64,000 nucleotides of DNA, taken from NCBI GenBank assembly GCA_021018995.1, contig CM037591.1, forward strand, positions 67,607,901 through 67,671,900, given 5' to 3'. The DNA comes from Chloranthus sessilifolius. Taxonomy: Eukaryota > Streptophyta > Magnoliopsida > Chloranthales > Chloranthaceae. Under the pieces are notes generated by a model that saw nothing but the letters and a program-made list of their open reading frames with translations, had not been told where the DNA came from and made no database searches. Below are positions 23,264 through 34,859 of this stretch, piece after piece. The first letter of the stretch is position 1, and each line of letters starts with the position of its first letter. Made by a program: the position numbers and the translations under genes.

Positions 23264-23965
23264 TGTATGATTACAATTTTGTGAGCAAGCAGTAGCGGTA
23301 GTAGCAACAGCATTATCCCTCGGAGTGGAGGTTCTATCAGCCAGAAAATTCCAAACAAATCGAGATGTATGGTCTGCACATTCTCGATATGATGTAGCAG
23401 GAGGTAAATCAATGAGAACTCCAACATAGTGATTTGGGCAGATAGTAGTGGGTTTGATGAAATTCTTCACCAGCCCACAAAACAGCCCTAGTTTACAAGC
23501 CCATAGGCATCCCACCAATTCCTCCACCAAAGTGACATTAACATTGATAGAGTTTAGTACTGGGTTTACTAGATTCTGATACCTCACTTGCAAGAATATA
23601 TAGGGAACGAGCAACTAGAGAAGCAGCAACCATGATCGATGAAGGATCAATATTTGCTGCATAGCAATCATTTAGCCTTTATAGCCTTTATAACAATTAA
23701 TAAATAAAAATTCGGAAAAGTTTGCTATATAGCCTTTAAAACAATGATGCTGTAGATGAACCTAATATCATCTAATCCATGATCAGACAATATTAACTTC
23801 AATTATATAACTTATATAAATGCTTTATAATAGACCACTGCTTTGAGTGGAAATATTGAACTTTAATGATACCGGGGCTCACATGGCTCATTGAGATTGC
23901 TATGGTAGAACTTGTTGGTGAAAGCTGTGTCAAACTCATCCAAAACAACCCTAAAAGTTGAAGAA
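23264..23965 (-). pseudogene. Captured nicastrin (gamma-secretase subunit) gene fragment, two exons and an intron
   Basis: On the minus strand exon one (about 23965-23878) reads VVLDEFDTAFTNKFYHSNLN and ends at a GTGAGC donor. About 220 bases of intron follow, then an acceptor GCTATGCAG near 23665. Exon two reads NIDPSSIMVAASLVARSLYI, then INVNVTLVEELVGC, CPNHYVGVL, DDTSRF-like DHTSRFVWNFLADRT and ends CSQNCNHTG at a GTACGC donor near 23264. These are wording and exon borders that I associate with plant nicastrin, the large lumenal, peptidase-like subunit of gamma-secretase. One frameshift separates YIFLQ/YILAS from the SINVN part. Flanking exons are not seen. The retained intron shows DNA-level capture and not retrocopying. 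It is a dead fragment inside the CACTA element. Confidence 0.75.
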
Positions 23966-24639
23966 TTCTATGGAAAGGAAATTAACTAGGATCAGTTAGT
24001 TTCAGGATATAAGATATCACGAAATCATTGGAAAAACTGAGTGGTGAGCCAAATAATTGGCACAATTAGAATAAAACACAAATCATAGTTCAAAAGCAAA
24101 TCAGAAAAAAAACACAAATCATAGTTCAAAAGAAAATCAGAAAAACAATGGAGTGACAATATGCTAGCATCAGAAATGCCAGCCAATATTAGTGAATGAG
24201 ACATCACAGACTGACTGGATTGGCAAGTAAAAAAATTGGTACACTTACAAGTAAAAGGCGTGAAGCCAAATCAGGAGTTAAAAACAGTCAAAAGTGGTAC
24301 ACTGTAGCTCTATGCGCAAATATAAAGTGAACCAAATACTGTGTACTGGAAGATCCAAATCAATAGTTAAAAAGTAGCCAAAAGTGGCAATATGGCATGA
24401 CGAACAAGCATAAGGTGACTGGTTAAATCCCCCTAATAAACCCTTGTGATGAACAACTTGGCACACTTCAGATGAGGATGGATGATTTCAATTGGGTTTT
24501 CTGTGTATGGCCCTAGCGAACCCACACTACGACAAAATGTGCAACAAATTAAAGTCGGCGTATGAATGTTGTCTGTGCAGGGACTTTAATGTCATAAGGC
24601 TTTATATTTTAACAAGAAAAGTCAGGTTGAAGTAAGACA

Positions 24640-25195
24640 GCCTCTAGTATGAGGTTTTGCTTCTCTTTTGGATGAGTGTGATCTGATCATTGGGACACCA
24701 GGTCCAGATGGGTACACCATAGAGTTCTAGAAAGGTTTTTGTCCACTTCTAGTATGAGGTTTTGCTTCTTTTGTGGATGAGTGTGATCTGCTCATTAGGA
24801 CACCAGGTCCATATGGGTACACCATAGAGTTCTAGAAAGGTTTTTGGCCACTTATGCTGGAGAAGATTGTTGCGTACGCTGTCTTATGGAACCTCTAGCT
24901 CAAAAGGAATGCGCGGGGCTTTAACCGTAAACACCATCTGATTGGATCCATATTGAGTCTTATTAAAGACACGATGAGCCACTGGATAACATTAGATAAG
25001 TATGGGGGGCAGGAATGTGGTGATCTTTGTTTGTAAGATTGAGGTTTAGGCTTGCTTTTTAGGGTTTCCCGCGGTGGGTCGAGGGGTTTGGCTGAGCTAG
25101 TCTCGCTGTTGCCCTCCTCATGGTGTTTTTTGCTTTCTTTGTTGTTGTTTTTGCTCTTTTACTCAATATAAATATTAGTGCTCATAAAAAAAACT
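24640..25195 (+). mobile_element. L1-type LINE fragment with tandem duplication
   Basis: GPDGYTIEF, a reverse transcriptase word of plant L1 LINEs, occurs twice because a block of about 100 bases (24655-24755) is repeated at 24756-24850. The second copy shows one change in this word. The 3' part, with a TTTTTGCTCTTTTACTC tail and an A-run at 25187-25193, looks like a LINE end. It is heavily truncated and not functional. Confidence 0.55.
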
Positions 25196-25489
25196 GCAAT
25201 GATGGAGCTCCTGAAATCGATAACCAACTAGTAAGGAACAAACCAAAAACTAACCTTATTCCTATCACCATATCAAACTTCCCAAAGTCCCCAACTTTTT
25301 GGAAGCATTGAAAAATCTGCAGTTAAATTGTGATAAATTTGTGACTTTGGTAAATAATTTTTAATTTTTCAATATATTTTTTCAAAATTTTTAGTCCTTT
25401 TTTTCTTTTGTTTTCTTTTTTTGTTCTCCGATTTGTCCCGAATTTCCCCTTGCCGACTTATTCCCAAACTCCAATTTGGTGACCATGTG

Positions 25490-25860
25490 TGAAAACTACT
25501 TTACAAGACTAATCACTAGAGAGTACAGATGGTCTTGTCACTCCTTTAGCTAATAAATTTGCAATCTTGTGTGCTTTTGTTTGAACATAATTGAAATTTA
25601 TATTAAGATTTTTAGAATTGTCACTAATCTCATCTATAATTGAAGCAAGCTTCATCAAATTATTGGCATCCCTATAAACACATCTAATGACATTAAGCTA
25701 ATCTCCTTGAACATATACAAGGGCTTCTCTCCATCAACAGAGAACTATAATTCCTTTAAGCACCAATGCCTCTGCTTAACTTTCAGTCATTATACTAATT
25801 GGCTCAAAGCAGGCCACTTTACAGTGAACCATGTCCTCTCTAATAGTGTGTACCTGTGAA
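25490..25860 (-). pseudogene. LINE RNase H-like remnant
   Basis: On the minus strand the text reads AEALVLKGI, WREALVYVQGD, NLMKLASIIDEISDNSKN and NFNYVQTKAHKIANLLAKG. This is the pattern of the RNase H domain at the end of plant L1 polyproteins (AEA, W-E--VE-D, H--REAN--AH-LA). In-frame stops are present. Orientation is opposite to the fragment at 24640. Confidence 0.5.
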
Positions 25861-26239
25861 CCCGTCGGACCAGGTTTTCTAATAAGATTTCTCCATAAAT
25901 GAGTTTGTACATTCCGCCTTCAATCCTAATATTATTTATTTTCTAAAATTAGTCCACACAAATCATTTCCCAGTTTCTAAACCAATACCCAGTTTCTAAA
26001 CTTGGGCTGGGCAAGTTCAGATTCAAAAGGCCCAAGCAAAGTTTAATAAGGGGATTCATTGGGCCATAAACAGGGTAACAACTAGGGACTAAATTACTCT
26101 AAATGGTTCTTATAAAAAACAAAACAAAAAGATAGGCCACTGATGTTTCAAGATATGCATACCCGTTTTAGAGGAAAGCAGATCTTCCAGCTGTTTAGTG
26201 CTTAGTTATTGATCTAATGAGCACGAAGACCTGAAATGT

Positions 26240-26333
26240 GAGAAAGACACAAAAACTGCCGCTATTAGTCATGCCGGTGCCAAAAACTACCTTAACAGCA
26301 AGTGCTGCTAAAACCCCTTATTTTTGTAGTGTA
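26240..26333. mobile_element. Remnant end of a CACTA-type MITE
   Basis: AACTGCCGCTATTAG and CCTTATTTTTGTAGTG match words of the 152-bp MITEs at 46669 and 54477, but the left end is degraded and no clear duplication is visible. Confidence 0.45.
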
Positions 26334-29300
26334 AAGGGCAAACTTTGGAAGAATGCCGGCCAGTAGGTGCATTAGTTAATTAAAAACCTTCTAATACAAT
26401 GGTGATTGTGATTGTGTATTGACGCTCATGACCATTCTTTATTAGATAAATTGTTGTGAGGAAAACCTCAAAGCTTACATAAGCTTTTCTTAAATGAAAG
26501 CCTCTAGCTGTTGGATCAAGTGATGGTGATTAATGATGAACAACACCATGGTTGGGTGAGTCTACTCTGACTACCAAGAATGGTGCAACAAGTCAGAAAT
26601 GCTTTGTTTGAAAATGAATGACCAACTATGACTATGATCTACTTTGATCGACTATGAATGGTATAACAATTGGTCTTATTTGCTCTAATCAAAGACTAGA
26701 GATATAGTGGCGGATCGAAGAATATGCTCTGGTGCTAAGTTGATATTTAGTGACCTGCAAGAGTTTCCATGGAGAAATTTATAAAAAAAAAAAAGAAGAG
26801 TTTTCATGAGGAGTAGTCACCCCAAATATCAAGGAAACAACTTTAAAATTATAAGAGTAGGTATATGGTAACCAAGCTATTCGTGCTCCAGTGTGAACTG
26901 GTCAATCTTATGCTAAAATGGTCAAACCTTGGGAAGTGCACAACTATTTAATTAGGAGCATGCAAATCAGTGAAAAGTACAGGTTTGACAATTTTACCAT
27001 AAGGAGATTGACCTATTCCCTATACCAAGTTACCAACTCAAATAATAAATTTCTTGTTCTCAAATCCAGACCAACTAAACTCCAATCCTTATAAAGTAAG
27101 GGAACTCACGAAATCACGGAACTTGTTACAGCATTGAACATTTTGGCTAATAATTTGGATGATACATTGATCAATGTAGCAGCCGATACATTCATACCTA
27201 TTGGCTGATACATTGATATCTATAGGCCGATACACTGATACATATTGGTTTGGGGGGTGACTGATACATATCGGTTTACTGGGATTTTGAACCATGTTGA
27301 CAAGTGCTCCACACGTGTGCTCAATATGTATTTCTTGTACGAAGATCTCTTGAAAAACAGAGTTTTCTTGTTACATTTAGTCCATTTGATACTTTTTAAA
27401 GATGAAATGATAAGGGTTGGCATTTCCTCAATGCACCGCACGATGTTGATCCATACGTAATTTTTTTTTGGTCTTCAAGATTCCAGAAATAGAAATTATG
27501 AAAATATATTGGATAAAAGAAAACACTTAAAGAATATAATAAATTGGAAAGATCAGAAAAGAAATGTTACATCTGATTTTTTGTAGCATTATTAAATTTG
27601 ATTTTTATGTTTACTGATAACATGTGAGTCAAACCAAGTAAGTTTAGATCTGGAGGAGTTGTGTTCCAAATTCCTACTCAGATCATGATCTTGCCAAGTC
27701 TTAACTTGTTTACTTAGTTAAAGTAATCTTGCTTTGTTAGTGTTTTTTTTTTCTTTTTTTTTTTCATGCTTTCTTATTCTCCTTTTAAATGCATCAACAT
27801 TTTTCCAATCATCTCAATGGCATGTTTGAGTTTTTTTTTGGAACACTAATCTTGATGCATACCTAACAAGAATTGATTGAATATTGGAGTTAAGGGGCTC
27901 AAAAAGGTCTTAATGGGTTGGTAAATTATTTGTGAAAAATATGATCACTTAGGTCACATCATTATCTCAATTATATTCATATGTATTGAGAATTCAGAGC
28001 CTTTTTTACTTATTTGTGAAGAATTTGATTAGCTAAACCAATCAGCCAACCTTGCACGTTGCAACCACTGTGACCAATACATGGTTGCAAGTGCTTTTTC
28101 TATGGTGTGAAGATCACTAACACAATTTGTTTTAACTTGTAGAGGGGAACCATCCATATTTACTCCATATTTTACAATGGTTAAAAATAACTAAAGACGA
28201 TTCATGTGGTCCATGTGTAAGTTAGATGCTTGAAACGATGACTTGGTTTCCAACCGGCCAATAAAAATAGAAGAAAAATAGATTGAAGTTTTCAATGCTC
28301 AAATATATGCCTATAAGGGAAACAGTGGTTGCACAAGATCAAGTAGTTAAAGAGGAACATACAAATTCAGCCCTCGTTAGGTTGCACACACTATCAAGCA
28401 CCCACCGTGCAATGTGCAAACTAGAGCCAAATTAGGCAGCGAAAATTGCTTGACAAAGAAAACTTGATGCAGAGCAGATTCCTGGATGGACTAGAAACTT
28501 CAACGGTGGAGCAAAGGGGCGGGACTAGGTTCAGAAATTGCAGATTCACGGGCTGGCAAAGGAATGCAAAATTGGTTTTTAATTTAAAGACCCATTAGTC
28601 CTCAGCTCAGTGGCCTAAATGGGTTCGCTTTAAGAGTGTGTTGTTATACGGTTCATCAGAAATAAGGGAGATAAAATAAGGGAAAGTAAAAGATTTACTA
28701 AAGTGTGATAAATGAGTGTGCTTTGTCCCACTAAAATAAGGGAAAGTAAACGGGTTATCTTAGTAATTTTTTTTTCCTGAGATTTCAGTCCTAACAAATA
28801 GGAGCTCATGGCACTTTAAAAAGTTTGGTTGGATCAGTTCAATGTGATAAATGAGTGTGCTTTGTCCCACTACAAATCCAAGGGCTTTTATGGATGGCCT
28901 GAAACTGCCGGCAAAATGTAAGTACCCACCTAAAACATTTGCAAGCGATGACCAAAATGCTGAGATTGTAGGCGTCACAGATTCCATCGCCAGCGCTTTT
29001 GGCAGCAGTTCTTAACTATTGGGAATTGTTACCATACCCCAGCGTTAAAGCCTCCGAGAATATGTTGTAAAAAAATCAATATAAATTTCTCTTGTCAGCA
29101 GTTCTGATCCACTGGGTAAGTATTTTTTTGAGTGAGAGATTTGAGCGAGAGCGATTGAGAGAAGATGGGTCATCGATCGGAAAACGAGAAATATATAGGG
29201 CAGGTAGAGTGGGTCGTGGGTTAAGTGGATCTGGGTTGGCGCAATTACATTGACTTGCTGCTAGCGGTTTTTTTAACCGCCCTGAATTTCTGCAGGCTAA

Positions 29301-29555
29301 AATAGGTTTTTTTGTAGTGATCAGAACCAATCTCTATAATGCGACTCGATAGCATCAACCCACAATCCCCATTCTCGTTAGCAAATTGGCTTAACTTGGC
29401 GGGTAAACCACATACGTGTAAAGGAACTAAGGCCAAACAATGTGTAGATACTCTGTGCTTTCCATGAAACCATGTCTGATTAGTCCTTTATAACTTGGAG
29501 TCATGATTGCCAGTCCCAAACCTCATAACCAGTTAAATATGAGACATTATCCACC
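26334..29555. other. Interior of CACTA element, no recognised gene
   Basis: These 3.2 kb are AT-rich with no convincing coding region. They contain a degenerate repeat of GGCTGATACATTGATA/CCGATACAC words at 27160-27290. A 27-base word GATAAATGAGTGTGCTTTG... occurs at 28708 and 28846, and AAAATAAGGGAAAGTAAA occurs twice near 28674 and 28734. The open frame at 28760-28987 (minus) has no recognisable motif. Confidence 0.5.
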
Positions 29556-29945
29556 TTTAAAATCCCAAGAAAATGTCAAAGCAAATAGAAAAGTCTAAGA
29601 AAAAAGTTATAACAAATTTTAAGATATAAAATAAAATAGAAATTAAAAATCCTAAAACTCTAATAACAATTACCTACGGAAAAAACCTAGAATTCAAGGT
29701 CAGATGGGCATATTTTCATCTTCATATCTGAAATCTAAAAGCCAAAAATAAATAAATAAATGACCCCATAAAAACACTAGAAATATATTAGAGTGTTATA
29801 TAAAAACCCAAGAAAATGTTAGAGCAAAACAGAAAATTCTAAAAAATAAAATTATGACAAAAAAAAACTAAGATAAAAATTAAAAAGAACTTTAATAACA
29901 ATAACCTAAGAATCTAAAAACACACCTTAGAATTTAGGGTCATGA
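29556..29945. repeat. Diverged direct duplication of about 145 bp in right arm of CACTA
   Basis: AATCCCAAGAAAATGTCA...CCTAGAATTCAAGGTCA at 29560-29703 recurs, diverged, at 29808-29942 (ACCCAAGAAAATGTTA...CTTAGAATTTAGGGTCA). Confidence 0.7.
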
Positions 29946-30640
29946 GTTTAGATTTTAAGACATTAAAGGAAAAAACCCTAACAAACTCACTCGAATCATG
30001 CACAAAATCAAAAAAATGAAGAAGAAACATTAATTTGATCTCAGGAACTGATAAAATCGATTGATCTAAAGCAGAAAATAAGGAAATTACAAACCCTAAC
30101 TTTGGCAGATTCAATCCTCCAATGATCATTAATTTAAAAGCTACAAAATCAGGGAGATCAGGAAAAATAAAGAAACCCTAGCAAACTTGGTCGAATAATG
30201 CACTAGCACAGGAAAAACGAAGAAGACACTGAAAAACTCACTCGAATATGAGCTTCCGTCCACCATGAGTGCGCCTTTGTCCATGTAGAAAACACCAATC
30301 GCCGAATCTGAGCTTCCGTCCACCACCATTATGTCTAAAGTGATCGCCGTACATGTACAAAGCACCAGCCATCGACAAAGGGAACAATTCATTCTTCGTC
30401 TCGAAATGGATCTGCTCTTTGGAGTGGATCGTCTCGTTCTTCTGTGCAGCAATGAGGAACTAGGGTTGTCATAGAGAAAGAACGAGGAAGATAGAGTGGT
30501 GTATGAGTTTAGAATTAATTCCTATATGTTTTTTATATTGTAGTATTTATAGGGTGTATTAGTTAAAAGGGCAAGTTTGCCCTTTTAAGAATTATATAAT
30601 TACCCGCCAATTCTTTTCTTAAAAAACCACAGTTCTAAAG
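29946..30640 (-). other. Right arm of CACTA, gene-like but unrecognised
   Basis: A minus-strand open frame at 30141-30452 contains two copies of VDGSS wording, from a doubled TGAGCTTCCGTCCACCA at 30250 and 30308. CTAGGGTT-type motifs are frequent, as in plant 5' leaders. It might be a promoter and first exon of a lost gene. I assign no function. Confidence 0.3.
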
Positions 30641-30864
30641 TGTTAAACGACTGATTTTAGCCGTCGATGAGTTTATCACTATTTCAGGCAGTCTTTCATT
30701 TTACACTAATATTGCTGTTTTTTTCTCATTTTCACGTAGTGATTTCTGTATCAGATTGTGATCTATGATCTGGTGGTTTGAGTTTTCCCATTTGGTTTTG
30801 GTGTAAAGATAAAGAAAAAAAAAATGTCTCAAAATTTCAGGTTGGGAGAACTCGGGCTATCACA

Positions 30865-32133
30865 TTAATAGACTTACCCATGGGATCTAAACCCATAAGG
30901 TGTAGATGAATATTTAAAAGAAAACTTAGAGCAGATGGAACTATAAAGAAATTTAAGACAAAATTAGTTATCAAAGGATATAGACAAAAAGAAGGTGTTG
31001 ACTATTTTGACACATATTCACTCGTCACTAGAATTTCTACTATAAGACTTCTATACATAAGTTAGACATTCATCAAATGGATGTTAAAACTACTTTTTTA
31101 ATTGGTGATTTAAAAGAAGAGGTCTATATGGAACAACCAGACAAATTTGTTCTACCTAGATAAGAAAAGAAAGTAAGTAAACTTATTAAATCTTTATATG
31201 AGTTATAGCAAACACCAAAACAGTGGTATGAAAAGTTTGATAATACCATTACTAAATTTGGATTCAAAACTAATGAAGCCGACAAATGTATGCATTATAA
31301 ATTTTCTAATAATCATGGTGTTATAATGTCATTATGTGGATGACTTACTTATTTTTGAAACTAATTTAGAAGTTATTATGGAAACTAAAAACTTCTTAAG
31401 TTCATCTTTTAATATGAAAAATATTGGAAAGACAGATGCAATTTTGGGAATCAAAATTATAAGAAATGAGAATAATTCACTTTAACTCAATCTCACTATG
31501 TTGAAAAGATTTTGAAAAAATTCAATTACTTTGATTTGAAACCTGTCAATACACCTTTGGATATTAATATGAAATTAACTAAAAATAATGGGAGATGTGT
31601 GCAACAGTTTAAATATGCAAGGGTTATTGGTATCCTTATGTATGCAATGCATTGTAAAAGGTCGGACATTACATTTGCGATAAGTAAGTTAAGTAGGTTT
31701 ATAAGTAATCCTAGTTATGTTCATTAGAATGTCATTTCTCATGTTTTTAGATATTTAAAAGGTACCATTGATTATGATTTGCATTTTTTTAGATATTCTT
31801 ATGCTCGAAGGATATAGCGATGTATCTTGGATATCTGATTTGGAAGAATCAAAATCCATAAGTGGATGGATATTCACTCTTAGAGGTGCAACGATCTCAT
31901 GGGGACCAAAGAAGCAAACTTGCATCATACATTCTTCCATGAAATCAGAATTCATTGCCTTAGCGGTAAGTGGAAAAGAAGCGGAATGATTAAAAAATTT
32001 ACTAATAGAAGTTTTAGTTATGATTAAATCATTGCCACCAATATTTATATATTGTAATAGTGAAGCAACACTCTCAAAGACTTATAGTCAAACGTATAAT
32101 GAAAAAAATAGACACATTGGTCTAAGACATAGC
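30865..32133 (+). pseudogene. copia pol remnant: reverse transcriptase and RNase H
   Basis: Copia RT wording follows the end of B: IKKFKTKLVIKGYRQKEGVDYF, LYVDD-type catalytic word near 31335, and YARVIGILMYAMHCKRSDITFA near 31615. RNase H follows with [33 protein letters not shown] and the RHIGLRH word at 32112, where element C cuts in. Several breaks are present. Confidence 0.85.
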
Positions 32134-32714
32134 TGTAATAGCCCGAAAAATCACACAAACTATGACCTCGGGATCCGTGCCCGATCGGTCATAGGTTTGA
32201 CCAAATGGAAGCCCAACAGTCAGTATGTAGTGGGATGAACGGATGAGATGTGAAAAATAGAATGCCTATGTGATGTGTGTTGTAAATGTGAAGTCGCATA
32301 CACCTACCGCGGTGTATGTGCTCAACACACAAGAGAGAAAAAGGGGATAAAAGGGTTTAATAACCCTAGATGTGTATTGTTGGTTGTTGAAGGAGAGTGA
32401 AGAAGAGAGAGAGAGAGAAAAGTAAGAGAGGAGTTATTGCAACGGATGGGAGGGGGGGGGATTCAAGAGACAAAAGCCGGATTCAACGCGACTTGGATCC
32501 GTTAGAAACCAAAGCTGGAACCCTAGCCTTCCAACCCTAGATTTGAAATCAACTTAAGATCTATTCAAGGTAAAATTTTTGTAAATAAGGTGCATAGATT
32601 ATAGGGGTTAAGTTGCAGTAAAATGTGGGTTAAATCATAAGATAATGGCTTAGAAAAATAGGAGAAAAAGTATGGAAAAAGATTGGGAAGAACAGCTCGA
32701 AGGGGACTGAATCT

Positions 32715-33345
32715 GACAATTTCGATTAATCGAAATTGGGTTTCGATTAATCGAAATTGGCCAGGAAGTTGAAGAGTCAGAGGACCCCGATTTCGACTAA
32801 TCGAATTTGGATTTCGATTAATCGACTTTGGATTTCGATTAATCGATTTGGGAATCGATTAATCGACTGAGAACCTCCAGTGGACCCCAGGGGTTGGAGG
32901 AAATAACTTAAGGAAAAATCGACTAATCGAAATGGGATTTCGATTAATCGATTTTGGTTTCGATTAATCGATTTTGGTTTCGATTAATCGATTTGGAATC
33001 GATTAATCAACTTGTAAAACTCGACTATTCGAACTAAGAGTCTGCTTTGCGAAAAGAAGGATTTCGATTAATCGAAATTGGATTCGATTAATCGAATGAA
33101 AACTCGACTGTTCGAACAGTGAATTTACTTTGCGAAAAGAAGAATTTCGATTAATCGAAATTGGATTCGATTAATCGAATGACAATTCGACTGTTCGAAC
33201 TGAGAATGGACTTTGCGAAAAGGAGAATTTCGATTAATCGAAATTGCTTCGATTAATCGATATTGACTTTCGATTAATCGATTTTGGAAATCGATTAATC
33301 GAATCAGATTCGATTAATCGATTTTGGAGTTCGATTAATCGACTG
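32715..33345. repeat. TCGATTAATCGA array, 5' LTR of C
   Basis: About 25 palindromes or close variants in 630 bases, mixed with a few CGACTGTTCGAAC words. Layout matches 43100-43705 in the other LTR. Confidence 0.95.
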
Positions 33346-34356
33346 TAGTAAACTATGTTGACTTTTGGTTTGACTTTAAGATTCTTGGGGGATCTTATAC
33401 CTTCTCTATGGCATCCTTTGTGATGTGTTTCACATGTTATATGGTACCATAGGTGGTACGTGAGAACGAGTGCACAAGGAGCCACGCGGGACCTTGATGC
33501 ATTGATCAGCTAAAGACTTGAGGTAGGGAACACCCTGAACATGTACTTTATTTTACAAGAGCATGTATGTAGTGATATCAATTCAATTCAAATGTTTTTA
33601 CTACTCAATGATTATGAAAAGTGTGCGTGTGTGACATTCAGGAGAGAACTTAAATGAACCATCCCCAGGGGATGATGAAGTGAAGAAGTAAAGGCATCAG
33701 GTGTGATGCAAGTGAATGGATACATCCCAGGGATGTATCCATGATTGAATCATGCTTGATGAGGCCTAACTGATATAAGATAGCACAATTACACGGTGAA
33801 TAACTATATGTAAGGCACCGATATTTTTGTTATTTGAGGTTTGATAGGTTACCCCACCGACGTGGCGGGATAACCACGACTGACGCGGCAGGATATCCGT
33901 GACCGATACGGCGGCTAATCCGTAGGCCAGTACGGAGGCTTATCCGTACAGAGTAAGCACACCCCAGGGGTGTTGATGAGATGTGAAACCCCGCCACCAA
34001 TCCCCAGGGGAAAGGGGCTTGGGTACTATTAGTATTCCCAGGGAATACATTTAAAACTGTCTATATAGATGACGATGAAGGGTATCTCGTCGGGGCTCGA
34101 TGCTATATTGCTCGGGGATTATTTAAGTTGAAGTTTAAGTTTTGCTTTAGGCCTTCTCAGCGTCATTCATGATTAACTAAAAGACATGAGAAATCTACCA
34201 GTAATTGAAGCGTTTTTAACTGTTTTTCATCAATAAATGCATAGACACATCATGCATGCATATCATAGAATACATGTGAGTTATATTTTATATGTTCAAT
34301 TGTGTTCATTCCCTCTTGAGCTAGGATGTAGCTCACCCTATAGACTATCGTCGCAG

Positions 34357-34451
34357 TCCACTACTAGCATTTCAGAGGCTTGAGGAGCTGACCGGTGAGT
34401 CGGACCTTGCGGCGGCGAGGAGTTAGAGCCACCTCGGAGGACTTCTTCTAG
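34357..34451 (+). other. Short acidic frame zone, 5' LTR of C
   Basis: This position is equivalent to 5072-5175 of LTR A, ending in the same GAGGACTTCTTCTAG word (EDFF-stop). The frame is less clear in this copy. Confidence 0.35.
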
Positions 34452-34792
34452 AGGACTCTCATGCGACTTTGAGGAGTTTTAGTTGGAGATTGTATGCGGC
34501 TTGGTATGTCAAGCACGGTTTTTGATTAAACCTTGTGTATATGGTTATCAGTATTCTTTTGGGAACCATCCATGATGATGGTTATCATCGATGGTTGGAT
34601 CGGTTCTCCTTCATGCAGAGGCATGAGGGTAGAACCGATCTTTGAGAAGTATTTCTATGTAGATTTAAATTCCATAAGTTGTTCTTATTTATTTGATGCT
34701 TGATATACCGGTGTTAGTGCATAGTTGATGGGCACGGTCAAGATGATCGTCTTGATGCGCGGGTTTGAGTCTTGAAATCCGGAACATCACGA

Positions 34793-34804
34793 TTAATATC
34801 GAGC
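34793..34804 (+). other. Degenerate primer-binding site of element C
   Basis: TTAATATCGAGC just after the LTR resembles TTGGTATCAGAGC, the initiator-Met site, with a few differences. Confidence 0.5.
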
Positions 34805-34859
34805 ATTTTCTTCTTAGCAATTCGACAAGGGTTCTTTCGTGAACATAGGGGAACACGCT

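Larger units (their letters stand above)
21729..30741. mobile_element. CACTA transposon, about 9 kb, carrying a host gene fragment (Pack-CACTA)
   Basis: Terminal inverted repeats CACTACATGAAAATGA (21729) and TCATTTTCACGTAGTG (to 30741) are flanked by the 3-bp duplication ATT (21726-21728, 30742-30744), the signature of CACTA (En/Spm) elements. Subterminal zones on both sides repeat AACGACTGTC/GACAGTC words, like transposase-binding sites of the superfamily. I see no transposase in the interior. It holds a nicastrin gene fragment, LINE pieces, short duplications and AT-rich filler. It is a non-autonomous gene-carrying element inserted in the 3' LTR of B. Confidence 0.85.
11695..30864 (+). mobile_element. 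Gypsy element B: gag-only element with 3.9-kb LTRs
   Basis: Two LTRs, TGTAACATCC...GGGCTATCACA (11695-15558) and TGTAACAACC...GGGCTATCACA (17952-30864, enlarged by the CACTA insertion), flank only 2.4 kb of internal DNA. That DNA has an initiator-Met PBS, one gag frame and a polypurine tract but no protease, RT, RNase H or integrase. This is the layout of TR-GAG type non-autonomous elements. By eye the two LTRs differ at several positions per hundred, so the insertion is moderately old. Flanking copia words TTAGT and TTAAT look like a diverged 5-bp duplication. Confidence 0.85.
17952..30864 (+). repeat. 3' LTR of element B, interrupted by the CACTA transposon
   Basis: LTR text runs 17952-21728 and resumes 30742-30864, collinear with 11695-15558. 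The gap is exactly the CACTA element plus its 3-bp duplication. It carries the same module order as the 5' LTR, including TATAAAAAAA near 18616 and GACTATACGTCACAG ending at 21447. Confidence 0.9.
32134..34792 (+). repeat. 5' LTR of element C
   Basis: About 2.66 kb, module order as in LTR A: promoter side, GA-rich leader near 32400, donor-like CAAGGTAAAATTTTTG near 32568, palindrome array, GC-rich CGGCGG zone near 33870, acceptor-like CGTCGCAG ending 34356, acidic frame to 34451, CATGATGATGG...TCATCGATGG hairpin near 34570, and end. Confidence 0.9.

Noticed and set aside
28869-29317. Possible MITE from CACTACAAATCC to TTTTTTTGTAGTG
   Set aside because: The ends do not pair beyond a few bases and the flanking triplets (TCC and ATC) differ.
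21729-30741. Complete autonomous CACTA element with transposase
   Set aside because: No frame of useful length or transposase motif was seen in the 9 kb; the interior is captured and decayed sequence.
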